DNA from: JACMNW01 sp963708425
GTDB lineage: Bacteria; Pseudomonadota; Alphaproteobacteria; Rhodobacterales; Rhodobacteraceae
DNA: 64,000 nucleotides
Direction: 5' to 3'
Assembly: GCA_963708425.1 (NCBI GenBank)
Contig: OY970206.1
Coordinates: 3,596,001 to 3,660,000 of the forward strand
Both the position numbers and the translations under genes were made by a program. The notes beneath the pieces are model-generated. The model was not told the origin of the DNA. It ran no database searches and saw only the letters and a program-made list of their open reading frames with translations. Below are positions 45,314-58,127 of the stretch, piece after piece. Position 1 is the first letter of the stretch, and each line of letters begins with the position of its first letter.

Positions 45314-47776
45314 TCAGGGTTTTGGCGCCAGCTGGGTCACACCCACCGCCGCCGCCCGCGCAAGATCAGGGTCCAGCGACATTGGAATGTACTCGCCTCG
45401 ACGCCACAACTCGCCCAGATCATCATAATAGCGTGACAATGGGTGCCCGGATTGCCCGGTTGAGGTGACAAAGACCGAACTGTCAGGATCAGCAAAATCG
45501 TAGACACCGCGATACCCGGCACCATGCACATTCAGGAACGGTTCGGGTTCGGTGCCTTTGGTCAGGCCGCGCAGCAGGGTATTGTCGCCGCCGCTGGTGG
45601 ATTGGCGCAGGTTGACGAAATAGCGCAGGATCGGCACACCACCCAAAACCGGGTGGTCATGCGTCGCTTGATGTTCATCCCCCCAACGCCAGCTTTCGAT
45701 ACTGTCGCCGTGCCGTTCCTTCAGCCGCAACAACGCTTCATCCAAAGTGATGCGGGCCAGTTCCGGGCAGGTTTCGACAGCCGCCGATTGGATGATATCA
45801 CACCAGACCGACGCGCCATCGACATTGCGGAACACCCGTTCGATCAACAGGGGTTGCAGATGGGCGAAACTATCCGCCATTGGGCCGATTTCATCGCGGA
45901 TCATGCGGTCTTGCAGGGCGCGCATCCACGCCATGTAGATCAGCGGTTCGGGCAGATGTTCGTTCATCTCACCGTTCCATTCGGCCAGAATGCCGAGCGC
46001 CTGTTGCCGGAACCGTTCCGGGGTGCCTTCGGGTGCAGGCTCGCCGGTAAACCAAAGATCGGCGCCGACCAGCGGCAAAAGCGACCGTGCGGTGAAGCTG
46101 ACTGTGTCAAGCTGCGCCTCGATGAAGCTTTCGCGGGTGTGCACTTCACGCGTTTTCATCAAGCTCAGCCAGCGTTGGATGCGCTGGGTGTCGCCCCATT
46201 CAAAGCTCACGTGCTTGGGGAAGGGTCGGTCTACGGTTTTGTTGTTGGTGTTGCCCAGTAGCCCAGTGCTGGGCGCAATGACGCGGGGATTATCCTCGTA
46301 TGGCAGAGTGCCGATCCAGCGATTCGCGCCCACCCAGCCCGGTGACGGGATACGGCCCTGGCTTTGGCTGGCGATATCACGCTGGGGCATGACACCGACG
46401 GTTTGCATGGCCACACCCTTGGCGTCGGCCAGCATCAGGTTTTGGGCGGGGGCGATGAACAATTTTCCTGCCTCGATAGCCTCGGCCACCGATCCCGCCC
46501 GCATCAGGCGCATTGATGCTGTGAGTGATGTGTCTTGCGGGTTAAGGGCCGTCCACGATAGTGCCGCCACATGGCCTGCGGGGGTGATTGATGCCAGATC
46601 GTAATGGCTGCCGGGCAGCACGGGGCCACTTTTTGACCAGCGCAGGGTAATGGTAACGGGGTCGGCATCCTTTACGGTGATGATTGAGCGCCGGGTTTCG
46701 AAGGGCACGAAGCCTTCTGGCGTTTCATACTCTTCGGGGTTAGCAGGGTTCAGCTTTTCAACGATGACGTCCTGATCGTCTAGATAGCTGGAGGTGATGC
46801 CCCACCCCAGCCGATCTGACCGCCCGATCAGAATGGCAGGAATGCCAGGGATCGTCGCGCCGATGACACCGCCTGAGGCCAGTTCAAGCCGTGCCAGAAA
46901 CCAGACTGTTGGGGCGGAAAAATTGAGGTGTGGGTCATTCGCCAACAGCGATCCCCCGGCGGCCGATCTGTCTGGTGCAGCGGCCCATGCGTTCGATGCC
47001 CCTGCAGTTGCGCGTTGGGGAAAGGGTGAAAGCGGGTCTTGCGCCAACCGCAGCGGTGCTGTGCTGGGCGATACACCGGGTATCAGGCCGGCATAGTCGG
47101 GCAGGGCCGTGATGCCCATGCTGGGATCATCGGGCAGGATGTCGCGCAGCCGGTCATCTGACAGCAGCAGGGACATACGGGCGCGTAGCACCTCGAATTC
47201 GAGATGCGCCGAGATTTGCAGCGCCATCAGTTTGACGATGGCAATCGAATCCGCGGGCTGCCAAGCGGCGATTTCGTTGGAGAACAAGAAGAATTCCGGC
47301 GCGCCACGGCCCATTGACCGCTCGTTGATCTGGCCGATCCAGGCGTTTACGCCGTTGGAATACGCCGTCAGTGCGGCCTTGGTCGCATCATCTTGTGCGG
47401 CAACCGATGATAGCGCCAGCGTGTATAGATCATAGCGGCGCAGCAGTTCATCGGTTTTCAAGGTGCGTTGGCCGAAAACTTCGGACAGACGGCCTTGGGC
47501 CGTCCGGCGCAGCATCGTCATCTGCCAAAGCCGATCTTGGGCATGAGCAAAGCCGAGCGCAAAATAGACGTCTTCATCGGTTTTGCCAAAGATATGCGGC
47601 ACATTGTTGTTGTTGCGAACAATCTCTACCGGGGCAGAAATGCCAGATAGGGCGAAGTCTGCCGAATAATCCGGCAAGGACCGGCCAAGAATGTAATAGG
47701 CCACCAAAAGGGCAAAGACCGACAGCACAACCATCGCGGTGAATAGCCTAAGAAGCCAGCGAAAGGCGGTAATCAT
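45314..47776 (-). CDS. Penicillin acylase-family Ntn hydrolase
   Basis: 820 aa from the ATG at 47776. N-terminal membrane anchor (FRWLLRLFTAMVVLSVFALLVAYYIL), alpha-chain region with 'GFAHAQDRLWQMTMLRRTAQGRLSEVFG', then the autocatalytic nucleophile: Ser in TAGASNAWAAAP, the start of the beta chain. Conserved 'DPHLNFSAPTVWFLARL' and 'RWGDEHQATHDHP' follow. The family acts on beta-lactams, acyl-homoserine lactones (quorum quenching) or other amides; periplasmic location, substrate unknown. Convergent with hflX (19 bp apart). Confidence 0.9.
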   Translation of the reverse strand: MITAFRWLLRLFTAMVVLSVFALLVAYYILGRSLPDYSADFALSGISAPVEIVRNNNNVPHIFGKTDEDVYFALGFAHAQDRLWQMTMLRRTAQGRLSEVFGQRTLKTDELLRRYDLYTLALSSVAAQDDATKAALTAYSNGVNAWIGQINERSMGRGAPEFFLFSNEIAAWQPADSIAIVKLMALQISAHLEFEVLRARMSLLLSDDRLRDILPDDPSMGITALPDYAGLIPGVSPSTAPLRLAQDPLSPFPQRATAGASNAWAAAPDRSAAGGSLLANDPHLNFSAPTVWFLARLELASGGVIGATIPGIPAILIGRSDRLGWGITSSYLDDQDVIVEKLNPANPEEYETPEGFVPFETRRSIITVKDADPVTITLRWSKSGPVLPGSHYDLASITPAGHVAALSWTALNPQDTSLTASMRLMRAGSVAEAIEAGKLFIAPAQNLMLADAKGVAMQTVGVMPQRDIASQSQGRIPSPGWVGANRWIGTLPYEDNPRVIAPSTGLLGNTNNKTVDRPFPKHVSFEWGDTQRIQRWLSLMKTREVHTRESFIEAQLDTVSFTARSLLPLVGADLWFTGEPAPEGTPERFRQQALGILAEWNGEMNEHLPEPLIYMAWMRALQDRMIRDEIGPMADSFAHLQPLLIERVFRNVDGASVWCDIIQSAAVETCPELARITLDEALLRLKERHGDSIESWRWGDEHQATHDHPVLGGVPILRYFVNLRQSTSGGDNTLLRGLTKGTEPEPFLNVHGAGYRGVYDFADPDSSVFVTSTGQSGHPLSRYYDDLGELWRRGEYIPMSLDPDLARAAAVGVTQLAPKP

Positions 47777-47857
47777 CAGGTGGCCTGTTCTTGACGCCAA
47801 AGGGTGAATGGTTTCCTAGTCGATAGAAGCCGAAAGGGCAATGCAAGGGGTCAAATC

Positions 47858-48721
47858 ATGGTGCAAGTCGGGTTTCTGGGGTTGGGGGTGATGGGTTTTC
47901 CGATGGCAGGGCATCTGGTTGCCAAAGGCCACTCGGTAGCTGTCTATAATCGGTCCATTGGCAAGCTGGAGGCGTGGGTTGCCAAACACGGCGGCAGGTT
48001 TGCGACAACCCCGGCCGATGCGGCGAAGGGGGCCGATTTCGTGATGGCCTGCGTGGGCAATGATGATGACCTGCGGTCCGTGTGCCTTGGGGACACCGGG
48101 GCGTTCGCGGGCATGAAGCCGGGGGCGGTGTTTGTCGATCACACCACGGTTTCGGCGCGGGTCACGCGGGAGTTGTCGGCGGTTGCTGCTGGCATGGGCC
48201 TTGGGTTTGTTGACGCACCGGTGTCTGGTGGGCAGGCGGGGGCGGAGAACGGCGTGCTGTCGGTGATGTGTGGTGGCACGCAGGCAGATTATGACCGGGC
48301 GGAGCCGGTGATTGCTGCCTATGCCCGCATCTGCCGCCGTTTGGGGGAAAGTGGGGCCGGGCAACTGGCCAAGATGATGAACCAGATCTGTATCGCAGGC
48401 CTGATGCAAGGCTTGTCCGAAGCGCTGGCCTTTGGGCAAAAGGCGGGGCTTGATGGGGCAGCGGTGGTCGAGGTGATTTCGCAAGGCGCTGCGGGCAGTT
48501 GGCAAATGGTCAACCGGCACAAGACAATGCTGGCGGATACCTTTGATTTCGGCTTTGCGGTCGATTGGATGCGCAAGGATCTGGGGATTTGCCTCGCTAC
48601 CGCCGATGAAATTGGCGCAAGCCTGCCGGTAACGGCGCTGGTCGATCAGTTTTACAAGGATGTGCAACTGATGGGCGGTGGGCGTGGGGACACGTCGAGT
48701 TTGATTAGGAGGTTGCGGTAG
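47858..48721 (+). CDS. NAD(P)-dependent beta-hydroxyacid dehydrogenase (3-hydroxyisobutyrate/tartronate type)
   Basis: 287 aa. Rossmann signature 'VGFLGLGVMGFPMAGHLVAKGHSVAVYNR', substrate motif 'FVDAPVSGGQAGAENGVLSVMCGG', catalytic Lys in 'GAGQLAKMMNQICIAGLMQGLSEAL', and the C-terminal 'FAVDWMRKDLGICLATADEIGASLPVT'. This is the beta-HAD family (MmsB, GarR, GlyR1-like). No valine-degradation genes are near, so the exact substrate is open. The ATG at 47858 has AAGGGG upstream; divergent from the acylase gene. Confidence 0.88.
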   Translation: MVQVGFLGLGVMGFPMAGHLVAKGHSVAVYNRSIGKLEAWVAKHGGRFATTPADAAKGADFVMACVGNDDDLRSVCLGDTGAFAGMKPGAVFVDHTTVSARVTRELSAVAAGMGLGFVDAPVSGGQAGAENGVLSVMCGGTQADYDRAEPVIAAYARICRRLGESGAGQLAKMMNQICIAGLMQGLSEALAFGQKAGLDGAAVVEVISQGAAGSWQMVNRHKTMLADTFDFGFAVDWMRKDLGICLATADEIGASLPVTALVDQFYKDVQLMGGGRGDTSSLIRRLR

Positions 48722-48744
48722 GGCGGGTTAAACTCCGCCGCACC

Positions 48745-49302
48745 TTACGGAATGATCCGACTGTACTTGGTGCCGGACAGCGTGGCACCGGCGATCAGCC
48801 CTTGTTGGCCGAACACCAAGGCCACGACCGGATCAAGCTCGGTGGTTTCCTTGCCAATACTCGCGCCCTGTTCGGGGGTGGCATAGCGCAAGTCGGCACC
48901 AGCGGCCCAGCCGGTGCTTCGGCGGAAATCTGCAAGGGCCGGTTCGGTCATGAAGAACAGTGCATGGGCGTATTGCTGCGCGCCGATCTGGAAGCCGAAG
49001 GTGGCTTTCGCGGTGGAATAGTAATCGACTGTGGCGTTGTTGATGCGCAAGGCACCACGGCCAAACGCACCGCCAAAACCGAATCCCGCCTCGGTGATCA
49101 AGGGCATGTACAGCACGCCATAGGCTCGGCTGGCCAGATCACGGGTGCCGGGGTATTTGGCGAACAGGAAGTTCTGCGTTTCATCGACACGCGCGTCGAT
49201 CTTTTGGCCGCCATCGCTGCCGATGCCATTGCCGCAGGCGGCGGTCAGCAGCACTGCAGAACCGGCGGTGCCAAGAAAAATCCGTCGTGAAATCGTGTTC
49301 AT
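48745..49302 (-). CDS. SYLF/Ysc84-domain lipoprotein
   Basis: 185 aa. N-terminus: RRIFLGT resembles a twin-arginine motif, followed by a lipobox (LLTAAC, Cys about residue 23). The mature part is a SYLF (Ysc84) domain: 'YGVLYMPLITEAGFGFGGAFGRGALRINNATVDYYSTAKATFGFQIGAQQYAHALFFMTEPAL'. SYLF proteins bind lipids or phosphoinositides in eukaryotes; bacterial roles are unclear. Probably anchored in the envelope. Confidence 0.85.
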   Translation of the reverse strand: MNTISRRIFLGTAGSAVLLTAACGNGIGSDGGQKIDARVDETQNFLFAKYPGTRDLASRAYGVLYMPLITEAGFGFGGAFGRGALRINNATVDYYSTAKATFGFQIGAQQYAHALFFMTEPALADFRRSTGWAAGADLRYATPEQGASIGKETTELDPVVALVFGQQGLIAGATLSGTKYSRIIP

Positions 49303-49329
49303 ATTGTTGCCTCGCTGCTCGCCGTCGGA

Positions 49330-49343
49330 CTGCATTAATGCAG
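49330..49343. promoter_or_regulatory. Perfect palindrome upstream of the SYLF gene
   Basis: CTGCATTAATGCAG is a 14-bp perfect palindrome 28 bp before the SYLF lipoprotein start on the minus strand. Its position fits an operator or the core of a promoter; no binding protein is known. Confidence 0.35.
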
Positions 49344-49454
49344 CTTGCGGCCCTTGTGGGTGGGGCTCTTGCGGCCCCGTGCGCTACATATAGCGGTTAT
49401 TGCACGCGCTGTCATCGCCGATATGCGCCATTGGCAAGCCTTAGCGCAGAGGTT

Positions 49455-50459
49455 TTACACGCCGCGCCGCAAGACCCGAGCAACTTCGGGGGCGAAGTAG
49501 GTGAGCACGCCGTCGCACCCAGCCCGGCGAAACGCCATCAAGCTTTCCATCATGGCGCGTTCGCCGTCAATCCAACCACGATCTGCAGCCCCCTTGATCA
49601 TCGCGTATTCGCCCGACACCTGATAGGCATAGGTCGGGGCACCAAAGGCATCCTTCACGCGACGGCAGATATCCAGATACGGCATGCCGGGCTTGATCAT
49701 CACCATATCTGCGCCTTCGGCCAGATCGCGGGCCACCAGTCGCAGCGCTTCGTCCGAATTGGCGGGGTTCATTTGATAGGTCTTCTTGTCGCCCTTCAGG
49801 GCACCCGACGCCCCAACGGCATCGCGGAACGGTCCGTAAAATGCCGATGCGTATTTGGCTGCATAAGACAAAATTGCCACATCCTTGTGGCCAGCCGCTT
49901 CTAGCGCGCGACGCAGTGCTCCGATGCGACCATCCATCATGTCAGACGGGCCGAGAATGTCTGCGCCCGCTTCGGCCTGCACCAACGCCATGCGCACCAA
50001 TGCCTCGACGCTTTCGTCGTTCAGGATGATGCCATCGCGCACAAAGCCGTCGTGGCCATGGATGTTATAGGGATCAAGGGCGATATCGGTCATCACGGCG
50101 ATCTCTGGCACAGCGGCCTTAATCGCCCGGATCGCCCGGTTGGTCAGGTTTTCGGGGTTCCACGCCTCTTCGCAACCCTCTGTTTTTAGAGCAGGATCGG
50201 TGTAGGGGAACAAACAAATCGAAGGGATGCCTAGGCTTGCTGCTTGTTCGGCGGCCCGGACCACCAGATCCATAGACAGCCGGTCTACCCCCGGCATGGA
50301 TGCGATCGGTTCCCGCACATTTGTGCCATCACGCACGAAAACCGGCCAGATCAGATCGCCGACCGAAAGCGTGTTTTCCTGCGCCAGCGTGCGCAGCGCG
50401 GGTGTTCTGCGCAAACGGCGAAAGCGAGAGGCGGGGCTGGGGGCGGCAATCGGATACAT
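49455..50459 (-). CDS. hemB: Delta-aminolevulinic acid dehydratase (porphobilinogen synthase)
   Basis: 334 aa, TIM-barrel enzyme condensing two ALA to porphobilinogen for haem and bacteriochlorophyll. Active-site lysines in 'LSYAAKYASAFYGPF' and 'ADMVMIKPGMPYLDI'. The zinc triad cysteines of the Zn-type enzyme are replaced ('DPALKTEGCEEAWNPENLTNRAI' and 'MTDIALDPYNIHGHDG'), so it is the Mg-type. The ATG at 50459 has AAGGA upstream; a GTG 5 codons earlier is less likely. Confidence 0.96.
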   Translation of the reverse strand: MYPIAAPSPASRFRRLRRTPALRTLAQENTLSVGDLIWPVFVRDGTNVREPIASMPGVDRLSMDLVVRAAEQAASLGIPSICLFPYTDPALKTEGCEEAWNPENLTNRAIRAIKAAVPEIAVMTDIALDPYNIHGHDGFVRDGIILNDESVEALVRMALVQAEAGADILGPSDMMDGRIGALRRALEAAGHKDVAILSYAAKYASAFYGPFRDAVGASGALKGDKKTYQMNPANSDEALRLVARDLAEGADMVMIKPGMPYLDICRRVKDAFGAPTYAYQVSGEYAMIKGAADRGWIDGERAMMESLMAFRRAGCDGVLTYFAPEVARVLRRGV

Positions 50460-50578
50460 CGCGTTCCTTGGCACTTGCGAAACTTATGTCTGCCTGCCAT
50501 GGAAAAGCGCGCATCTCAAGGGTAGGAATGCGCAGAAACGATACGACGAAAGTCGGACTTGTGACAAAGGGGCGGCCT

Positions 50579-51106
50579 GTGGATTGGTATGAGACGATTT
50601 TTGAGCTGATCGACATGCGGTCATTCTCTAATCTTTGGTTCTGGATATCGCTTGCTGTACTTTGGTCGTCAGCAAGCCATTGGGTAATCGGCGTGCCTTA
50701 CGACCTGGTGCTGCGGGCCCGGCGTTATGGTGAAAATCATCTGGATGATCTGGAAGCATTGGTGCGGATCAACGTGAACCGCATCTTATACATCGCGAAT
50801 ACAGCCGGGCTTTGGGTGGTTGGTTTGACGGCGTTCATGGTGTCTGGGCTGCTAGTTCTGGGCTTCATGTACGAAGTGGAATTTGCGCAGGCGTTAAGCT
50901 GCCTTTTTGTGCCAATGTGCCTTGTCGGTGCGCTAACGCTGCGGACGGCCAAGTTGATTGATGCGGGCGAAAATACCGGGCCCGCGTTGTTTCGCCGCCT
51001 GTCACGTCATAGAATGTCGACCCAAGCAATTGGCATGGTAGCCATTCTTGTCACATCGATGTGGGGTATGTGGCAAAATATGCAGATCGGCGTGCTGGGC
51101 AATTGA
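50579..51106 (+). CDS. Conserved multi-span membrane protein of unknown role
   Basis: 175 aa from GTG 50579 (AAGGGG seven bases upstream). Four membrane segments: 'NLWFWISLAVLWSSASHWVIG', 'ILYIANTAGLWVVGLTAFMVSGLLVLGFMY', 'ALSCLFVPMCLVGALTL' and 'TQAIGMVAILVTSMWGMW'. The N-terminal 'WYETIFELIDMRSFSNLWFWI' is distinctive of a Rhodobacterales family. I recall relatives labelled 'component of SufBCD complex', but no Fe-S gene is near and nothing in the sequence supports that name. Divergent from hemB; mfd begins 39 bp downstream. Confidence 0.7.
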   Translation: MDWYETIFELIDMRSFSNLWFWISLAVLWSSASHWVIGVPYDLVLRARRYGENHLDDLEALVRINVNRILYIANTAGLWVVGLTAFMVSGLLVLGFMYEVEFAQALSCLFVPMCLVGALTLRTAKLIDAGENTGPALFRRLSRHRMSTQAIGMVAILVTSMWGMWQNMQIGVLGN

Positions 51107-51145
51107 CCGAATTGTCAGCCGCCTAGCCCTGATGCTTGAGAAGAA

Positions 51146-54628
<3,483 letters not shown>

Positions 54629-55929
54629 GACCGGCGGCCAATGTCAGCAAAACCGCCACGCCAGCCAACAAAGGTACAGGCGTTCCATTAAACATCAACC
54701 CTAGAGGCGCTGCCACGCCAACCGCCAGCACAGTTGCCGTCGCCATCACAATCGACGACGCCAAACCGGCCATATGGCCAAGCGGCTCCAGCGCGATGGC
54801 GTTAAGATTGCCGAACACCATGTTCGCCATCGAAAACACGGTAACAGACCATATTACGTAGGCGGCAAAGGCCATTTGACCGTGTAACATCCCAGCTGTG
54901 GTCAACGTCAGGACAACCAAAGTGATGCCAAGCTGGGTCAGGAACGCGAGCCGGATCAACCGGCGCATGCCGAACCGCACCACGAGGCGCGCGTTGATAA
55001 AGGCGGCGGGCAAAGACAGCAGGGCGATAAGCGCAAACCAGTAAGCAAAACTGCTACCGCGTCCAAAACTTACATCGAAAATCTGTTGAGTTGAGGACAG
55101 CGTGCCGAACAGTATGCCAAATCCCAAGGTCAAGATCGTTATGCACAGCAAGACAGATCGGTGCGACAATACTTCGCGCAGTCCGGACCACAGCATCGCC
55201 ACTGTCAGGGGTCTATGATTGCGTGCAGCCAAGGTTTCAGGTTGCCGCAGGCCAAGCCAAAGTGCTGCGACAACGGCGAAAGCGATGAACCATGCGAACA
55301 AGCCGCGCCAACCGAAGCCCGCGATGATTGCTGTGCCAAAGGCGGGGGCGGCGGCGGGCATCAGCATAAAGATCATGGTGGCAAAGCTCATGATACTGGC
55401 CATTTGGCGGCCTGCATAAAGATCGCGGATCAGCGCCATCGACACAATTCGCGGAGCTGCTACGCCTAGCCCCTGAATAACTCGTGCCGCCAACGCCAGT
55501 TCCAGCGATTGGGCAATCGACGCTAGAGCGGCTCCAATCGTGAACAGGCCAAACCCGGCAATGATCACCTTCTTGCGGCCATAAGCATCAGAAATTGGAC
55601 CAGCGAACAGCGTACCGATCCCCAAACCCAGCACAAAGCTGGTCACAATCAACTGCGCGCGGTTCGGATTTTCGGGCGATAATTCTTGCGCGATATTTGG
55701 CAGGGCGGGCAGCATCGCATCAATAGAAAAGGCAGTCAGTGCCATCAACATTGCCTGAAGTGCAATGAATTCTCTGTCGCCAAGCCGCTTGAGGGTCATG
55801 TCTGGAACTGCCTTTCAGCCATGGTCGGGATCAACCGGCTAGGGTGGCGTTATGCCAAGAACGGCCAGCAAGCTCCACTGCTGAAACGCTGGTCGGTCTG
55901 TGCGAAAACCGCAAACTTGGCGGCGCGGT

Positions 55930-56577
55930 TTAATGTGCTGCGGTGCTGGCCTTGGATTCCAAATCTTCAATGACGCGACCCCATAGATTGACCGGCTGGG
56001 CGCCGGACAGCACGTATTGATTGGCGATGATGTAAGTCGGCACCGCATTGATACCGCGCTGACGGGCGTGAAGATCGCGGGCGGTAATGTCAGCGCGATC
56101 TTCGTCGGTTGCCAACAGCCGGGCGGCCAGGGCTGCGTCCATCCCGGCTTCGCCTGCGAGGGTCGCAAGGGTAGCTTTGTCGCCAATGTCTTTACCGTCA
56201 CGAAAATTGGCGCGGAACAGGGCGGAAACCATCGCCGTCTGCCGCCCTTCCAACCCCGCCCAATGGATCATTCGGTGGGCGTCCAGGGTGTTTGGGACGC
56301 GGTTCATCGCCTCGAAGTTGATCGTCAGCCCAGCAGCTTCCGCCGCTTCGACGACGCGGGCATAGATGGCGACGGCGTTTTGTTTGCCGCCAAACTTCGC
56401 CTCCAGATAGCTGCGCCGATCGGCCCCTTCGGCGGGCATTTCGGGGTTCAACTGAAACGGGTGCCATTCGATTTCGAACGGATGTTCGGCATGGACCTCC
56501 AAAGCGCGGTCAAGGTTGGCTTTGCCGATATAGCACCACGGGCAGATCGGGTCTGAGAAGATATCGAGGCGGATCAT
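55930..56577 (-). CDS. DsbA-family oxidoreductase (FrnE-like)
   Basis: 215 aa cytoplasmic thioredoxin-fold protein with a helical insertion. N-terminal 'MIRLDIFSDPICPWCYIGK' has the CPWC active site; cis-Pro in 'NAVPTYIIANQYVLSGAQP'. The middle 'WHPFQLNPEMPAEGADRRSYLEAKFG' is typical of FrnE/2-hydroxychromene-2-carboxylate-isomerase-like DsbA proteins. No signal peptide, so a cytoplasmic disulphide role is likely. Divergent from the XRE-cupin gene. Confidence 0.88.
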   Translation of the reverse strand: MIRLDIFSDPICPWCYIGKANLDRALEVHAEHPFEIEWHPFQLNPEMPAEGADRRSYLEAKFGGKQNAVAIYARVVEAAEAAGLTINFEAMNRVPNTLDAHRMIHWAGLEGRQTAMVSALFRANFRDGKDIGDKATLATLAGEAGMDAALAARLLATDEDRADITARDLHARQRGINAVPTYIIANQYVLSGAQPVNLWGRVIEDLESKASTAAH

Positions 56578-56684
56578 GTCGGGGGCTTTCGGGGTTTGGG
56601 TTTGGCCCTTTCTTGAACGCCGTGGTCGGGGTGTCAAGCCGAGGTGGTTGCGTGACGGGGTGCGGTCGGGCTATCAGCGACGTC

Positions 56685-57308
56685 ATGAGCAAATCGGATC
56701 AGACCAGCATCATTCGCATCGCGCGGGAAAACGGCAGTGCCGCCCCGGTGGAGCCGTTGAATTTGGGCCAGCGGGTGCGGGAACTGCGCCGCGCGAAGGG
56801 CTGGACACTGGAACAGGCAGCGGGGCAGGCGGGGCTTGCAAGATCGACGCTGTCGAAGATCGAGAATGGGCAGATGAGCCCGACGTATGAGGCGTTGAAG
56901 AAGCTGGCGGAGGGGTTGGCTATTTCAGTGCCGCAGTTGTTCACGCCGCCCTCGAAGGCGCAGGTATCTGGGCGGATGGCGGTCACAAAAGCGGGGCAGG
57001 GGCAGGGTCATGCAACGGTTACTTATGAGCATGAATTGCTGGCGGGGGCGTTATCCAGAAAGCAGATGCTGCCCTACCGCGCGGTTATTCGGGCGCGAGA
57101 TGTGGCAGAATTTGATGGCTGGGTTCGGCATGATGGGGAAGAATTTTTATATGTGCTGACCGGGGTAATCCGGCTTTATACAGAGTTTTATGAACCCCAG
57201 GATTTGAGGCGGGGCGATTCAGCTTATTATGATGCCTCGATGGGGCACAATGTGATCAGTTTATCGGACGAGGATGCGGCGATCTTGTGGGTTACGTCGC
57301 TGTCATGA
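56685..57308 (+). CDS. XRE-family regulator with C-terminal cupin domain
   Basis: 207 aa. HTH_3 domain at ~27-80: 'GQRVRELRRAKGWTLEQAAGQAGLARSTLSKIENGQMSPTYEALKKLAEGL'. Cupin_2 domain at ~125-205: 'FDGWVRHDGEEFLYVLTGVIRLYTEFYEPQDLRRGDSAYYDASMGHNVIS', with His residues suited to metal or small-ligand binding. This class (PuuR/SutR-like) senses a metabolite. The next operon's FNR-type box begins 2 bp after its stop. Confidence 0.88.
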   Translation: MSKSDQTSIIRIARENGSAAPVEPLNLGQRVRELRRAKGWTLEQAAGQAGLARSTLSKIENGQMSPTYEALKKLAEGLAISVPQLFTPPSKAQVSGRMAVTKAGQGQGHATVTYEHELLAGALSRKQMLPYRAVIRARDVAEFDGWVRHDGEEFLYVLTGVIRLYTEFYEPQDLRRGDSAYYDASMGHNVISLSDEDAAILWVTSLS

Positions 57309-57309
57309 C

Positions 57310-57349
57310 TTGATCCAAGTCATTGACCGACAGAGCGACGGCGGATGAT
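57310..57349 (+). promoter_or_regulatory. FNR-type box and -10 of the phosphoesterase/kinase operon
   Basis: TTGATccaaGTCAT (57310-57323) matches the FNR/FnrL pattern TTGAT-N4-GTCAA except for the last base, and forms part of the dyad TGACTTG-atc-CAAGTCA. A -10-like GATGAT (57344-57349) puts initiation at about 57357, so the box centre (57316.5) is near -41, the class II activator spacing. Inference: oxygen-responsive activation of the downstream operon. Confidence 0.5.
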
Positions 57350-57386
57350 TGGCACAATTGGGTAAGCCTTTGGGATGGGGCACTGC

Positions 57387-58127
57387 ATGAGGCTTGCGCT
57401 GCTGACAGATATCCATGCCAACCGTGAGGCATTTGAGGCTGTCCTAGCCGATTTGGCGCACCGAAAAATCGACCGGATGGTTTTTCTGGGCGATCTGGTG
57501 GGCTATGGTCCCGATCCGGAATGGTGCCTGGACCGCGTGGAGCAGTTGGTGGCAGACGGGGCAATCTGTGTTCGCGGCAATCATGACCGGGCGGTTGGAG
57601 TGCCGGATCGTTTGTTGAACGATGCCGCCCGCAAGGTGATTGACTGGACAGTGAATCGACTGAATGCGCGCCAGAAGCTGTTTCTGGCAGAATTGCCGCT
57701 GTCAGTGCGGCTTGACGATATCTTGTTCGTCCATGCCAGCGCCAATGATCCTGCAGATTGGATCTATATCATCGGGGCCGCGTCAGCGATGCCCAGCTTT
57801 CGGGTCACCGATGCCCGTTTGATCTTTTGCGGCCATGTTCACCGTGCGCAGCTTTTTAGTTCCGACCTTACTGGGCGTGTGGTGGGTTTTCCGGTGCGCG
57901 CTGGCCTTCCGGTGCCCTTGATCCGATCGCGGCGCTGGTTGGCGGTCGTGGGGTCGGTGGGGCAGCCTCGTGATGGGTCGGGACTATCGGGATATGCCAT
58001 CCTTGACATTGATCGGAACGAGTTGACCTTTCGGCAGGTAGGCTATGATGCGACAACTACGGCTCGCAAGTCGAGGGAACGTGGTTTGCCCGAAACCTTG
58101 GCACAACGGTTGATGAAGGGCGTTTAG
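57387..58127 (+). CDS. Calcineurin-like metallophosphoesterase
   Basis: 246 aa from the ATG at 57387 (GGGG 6 nt upstream; an ATG at 57375 is possible). Di-metal ligands: Asp8/His10 (TDIHAN), Asp36 (FLGDLVGYGP), Asn65/His66 (GNHDRA), His116 (FVHAS), His150/His152 (CGHVHRAQ). Resembles Metallophos_2/ApaH-PrpE-like protein or nucleotide phosphatases. Its stop is directly followed by the ATG of the kinase-USP gene, so the two are co-translated. A phosphatase paired with a protein kinase suggests reversible phosphorylation, which is inference. Confidence 0.87.
   Translation: MRLALLTDIHANREAFEAVLADLAHRKIDRMVFLGDLVGYGPDPEWCLDRVEQLVADGAICVRGNHDRAVGVPDRLLNDAARKVIDWTVNRLNARQKLFLAELPLSVRLDDILFVHASANDPADWIYIIGAASAMPSFRVTDARLIFCGHVHRAQLFSSDLTGRVVGFPVRAGLPVPLIRSRRWLAVVGSVGQPRDGSGLSGYAILDIDRNELTFRQVGYDATTTARKSRERGLPETLAQRLMKGV

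Noticed and set aside
50579..51106. Function in the SufBCD Fe-S assembly complex
   Set aside because: The protein is a four-span membrane protein with no Suf motif and no Fe-S genes nearby; the label seems to be carried over without evidence.
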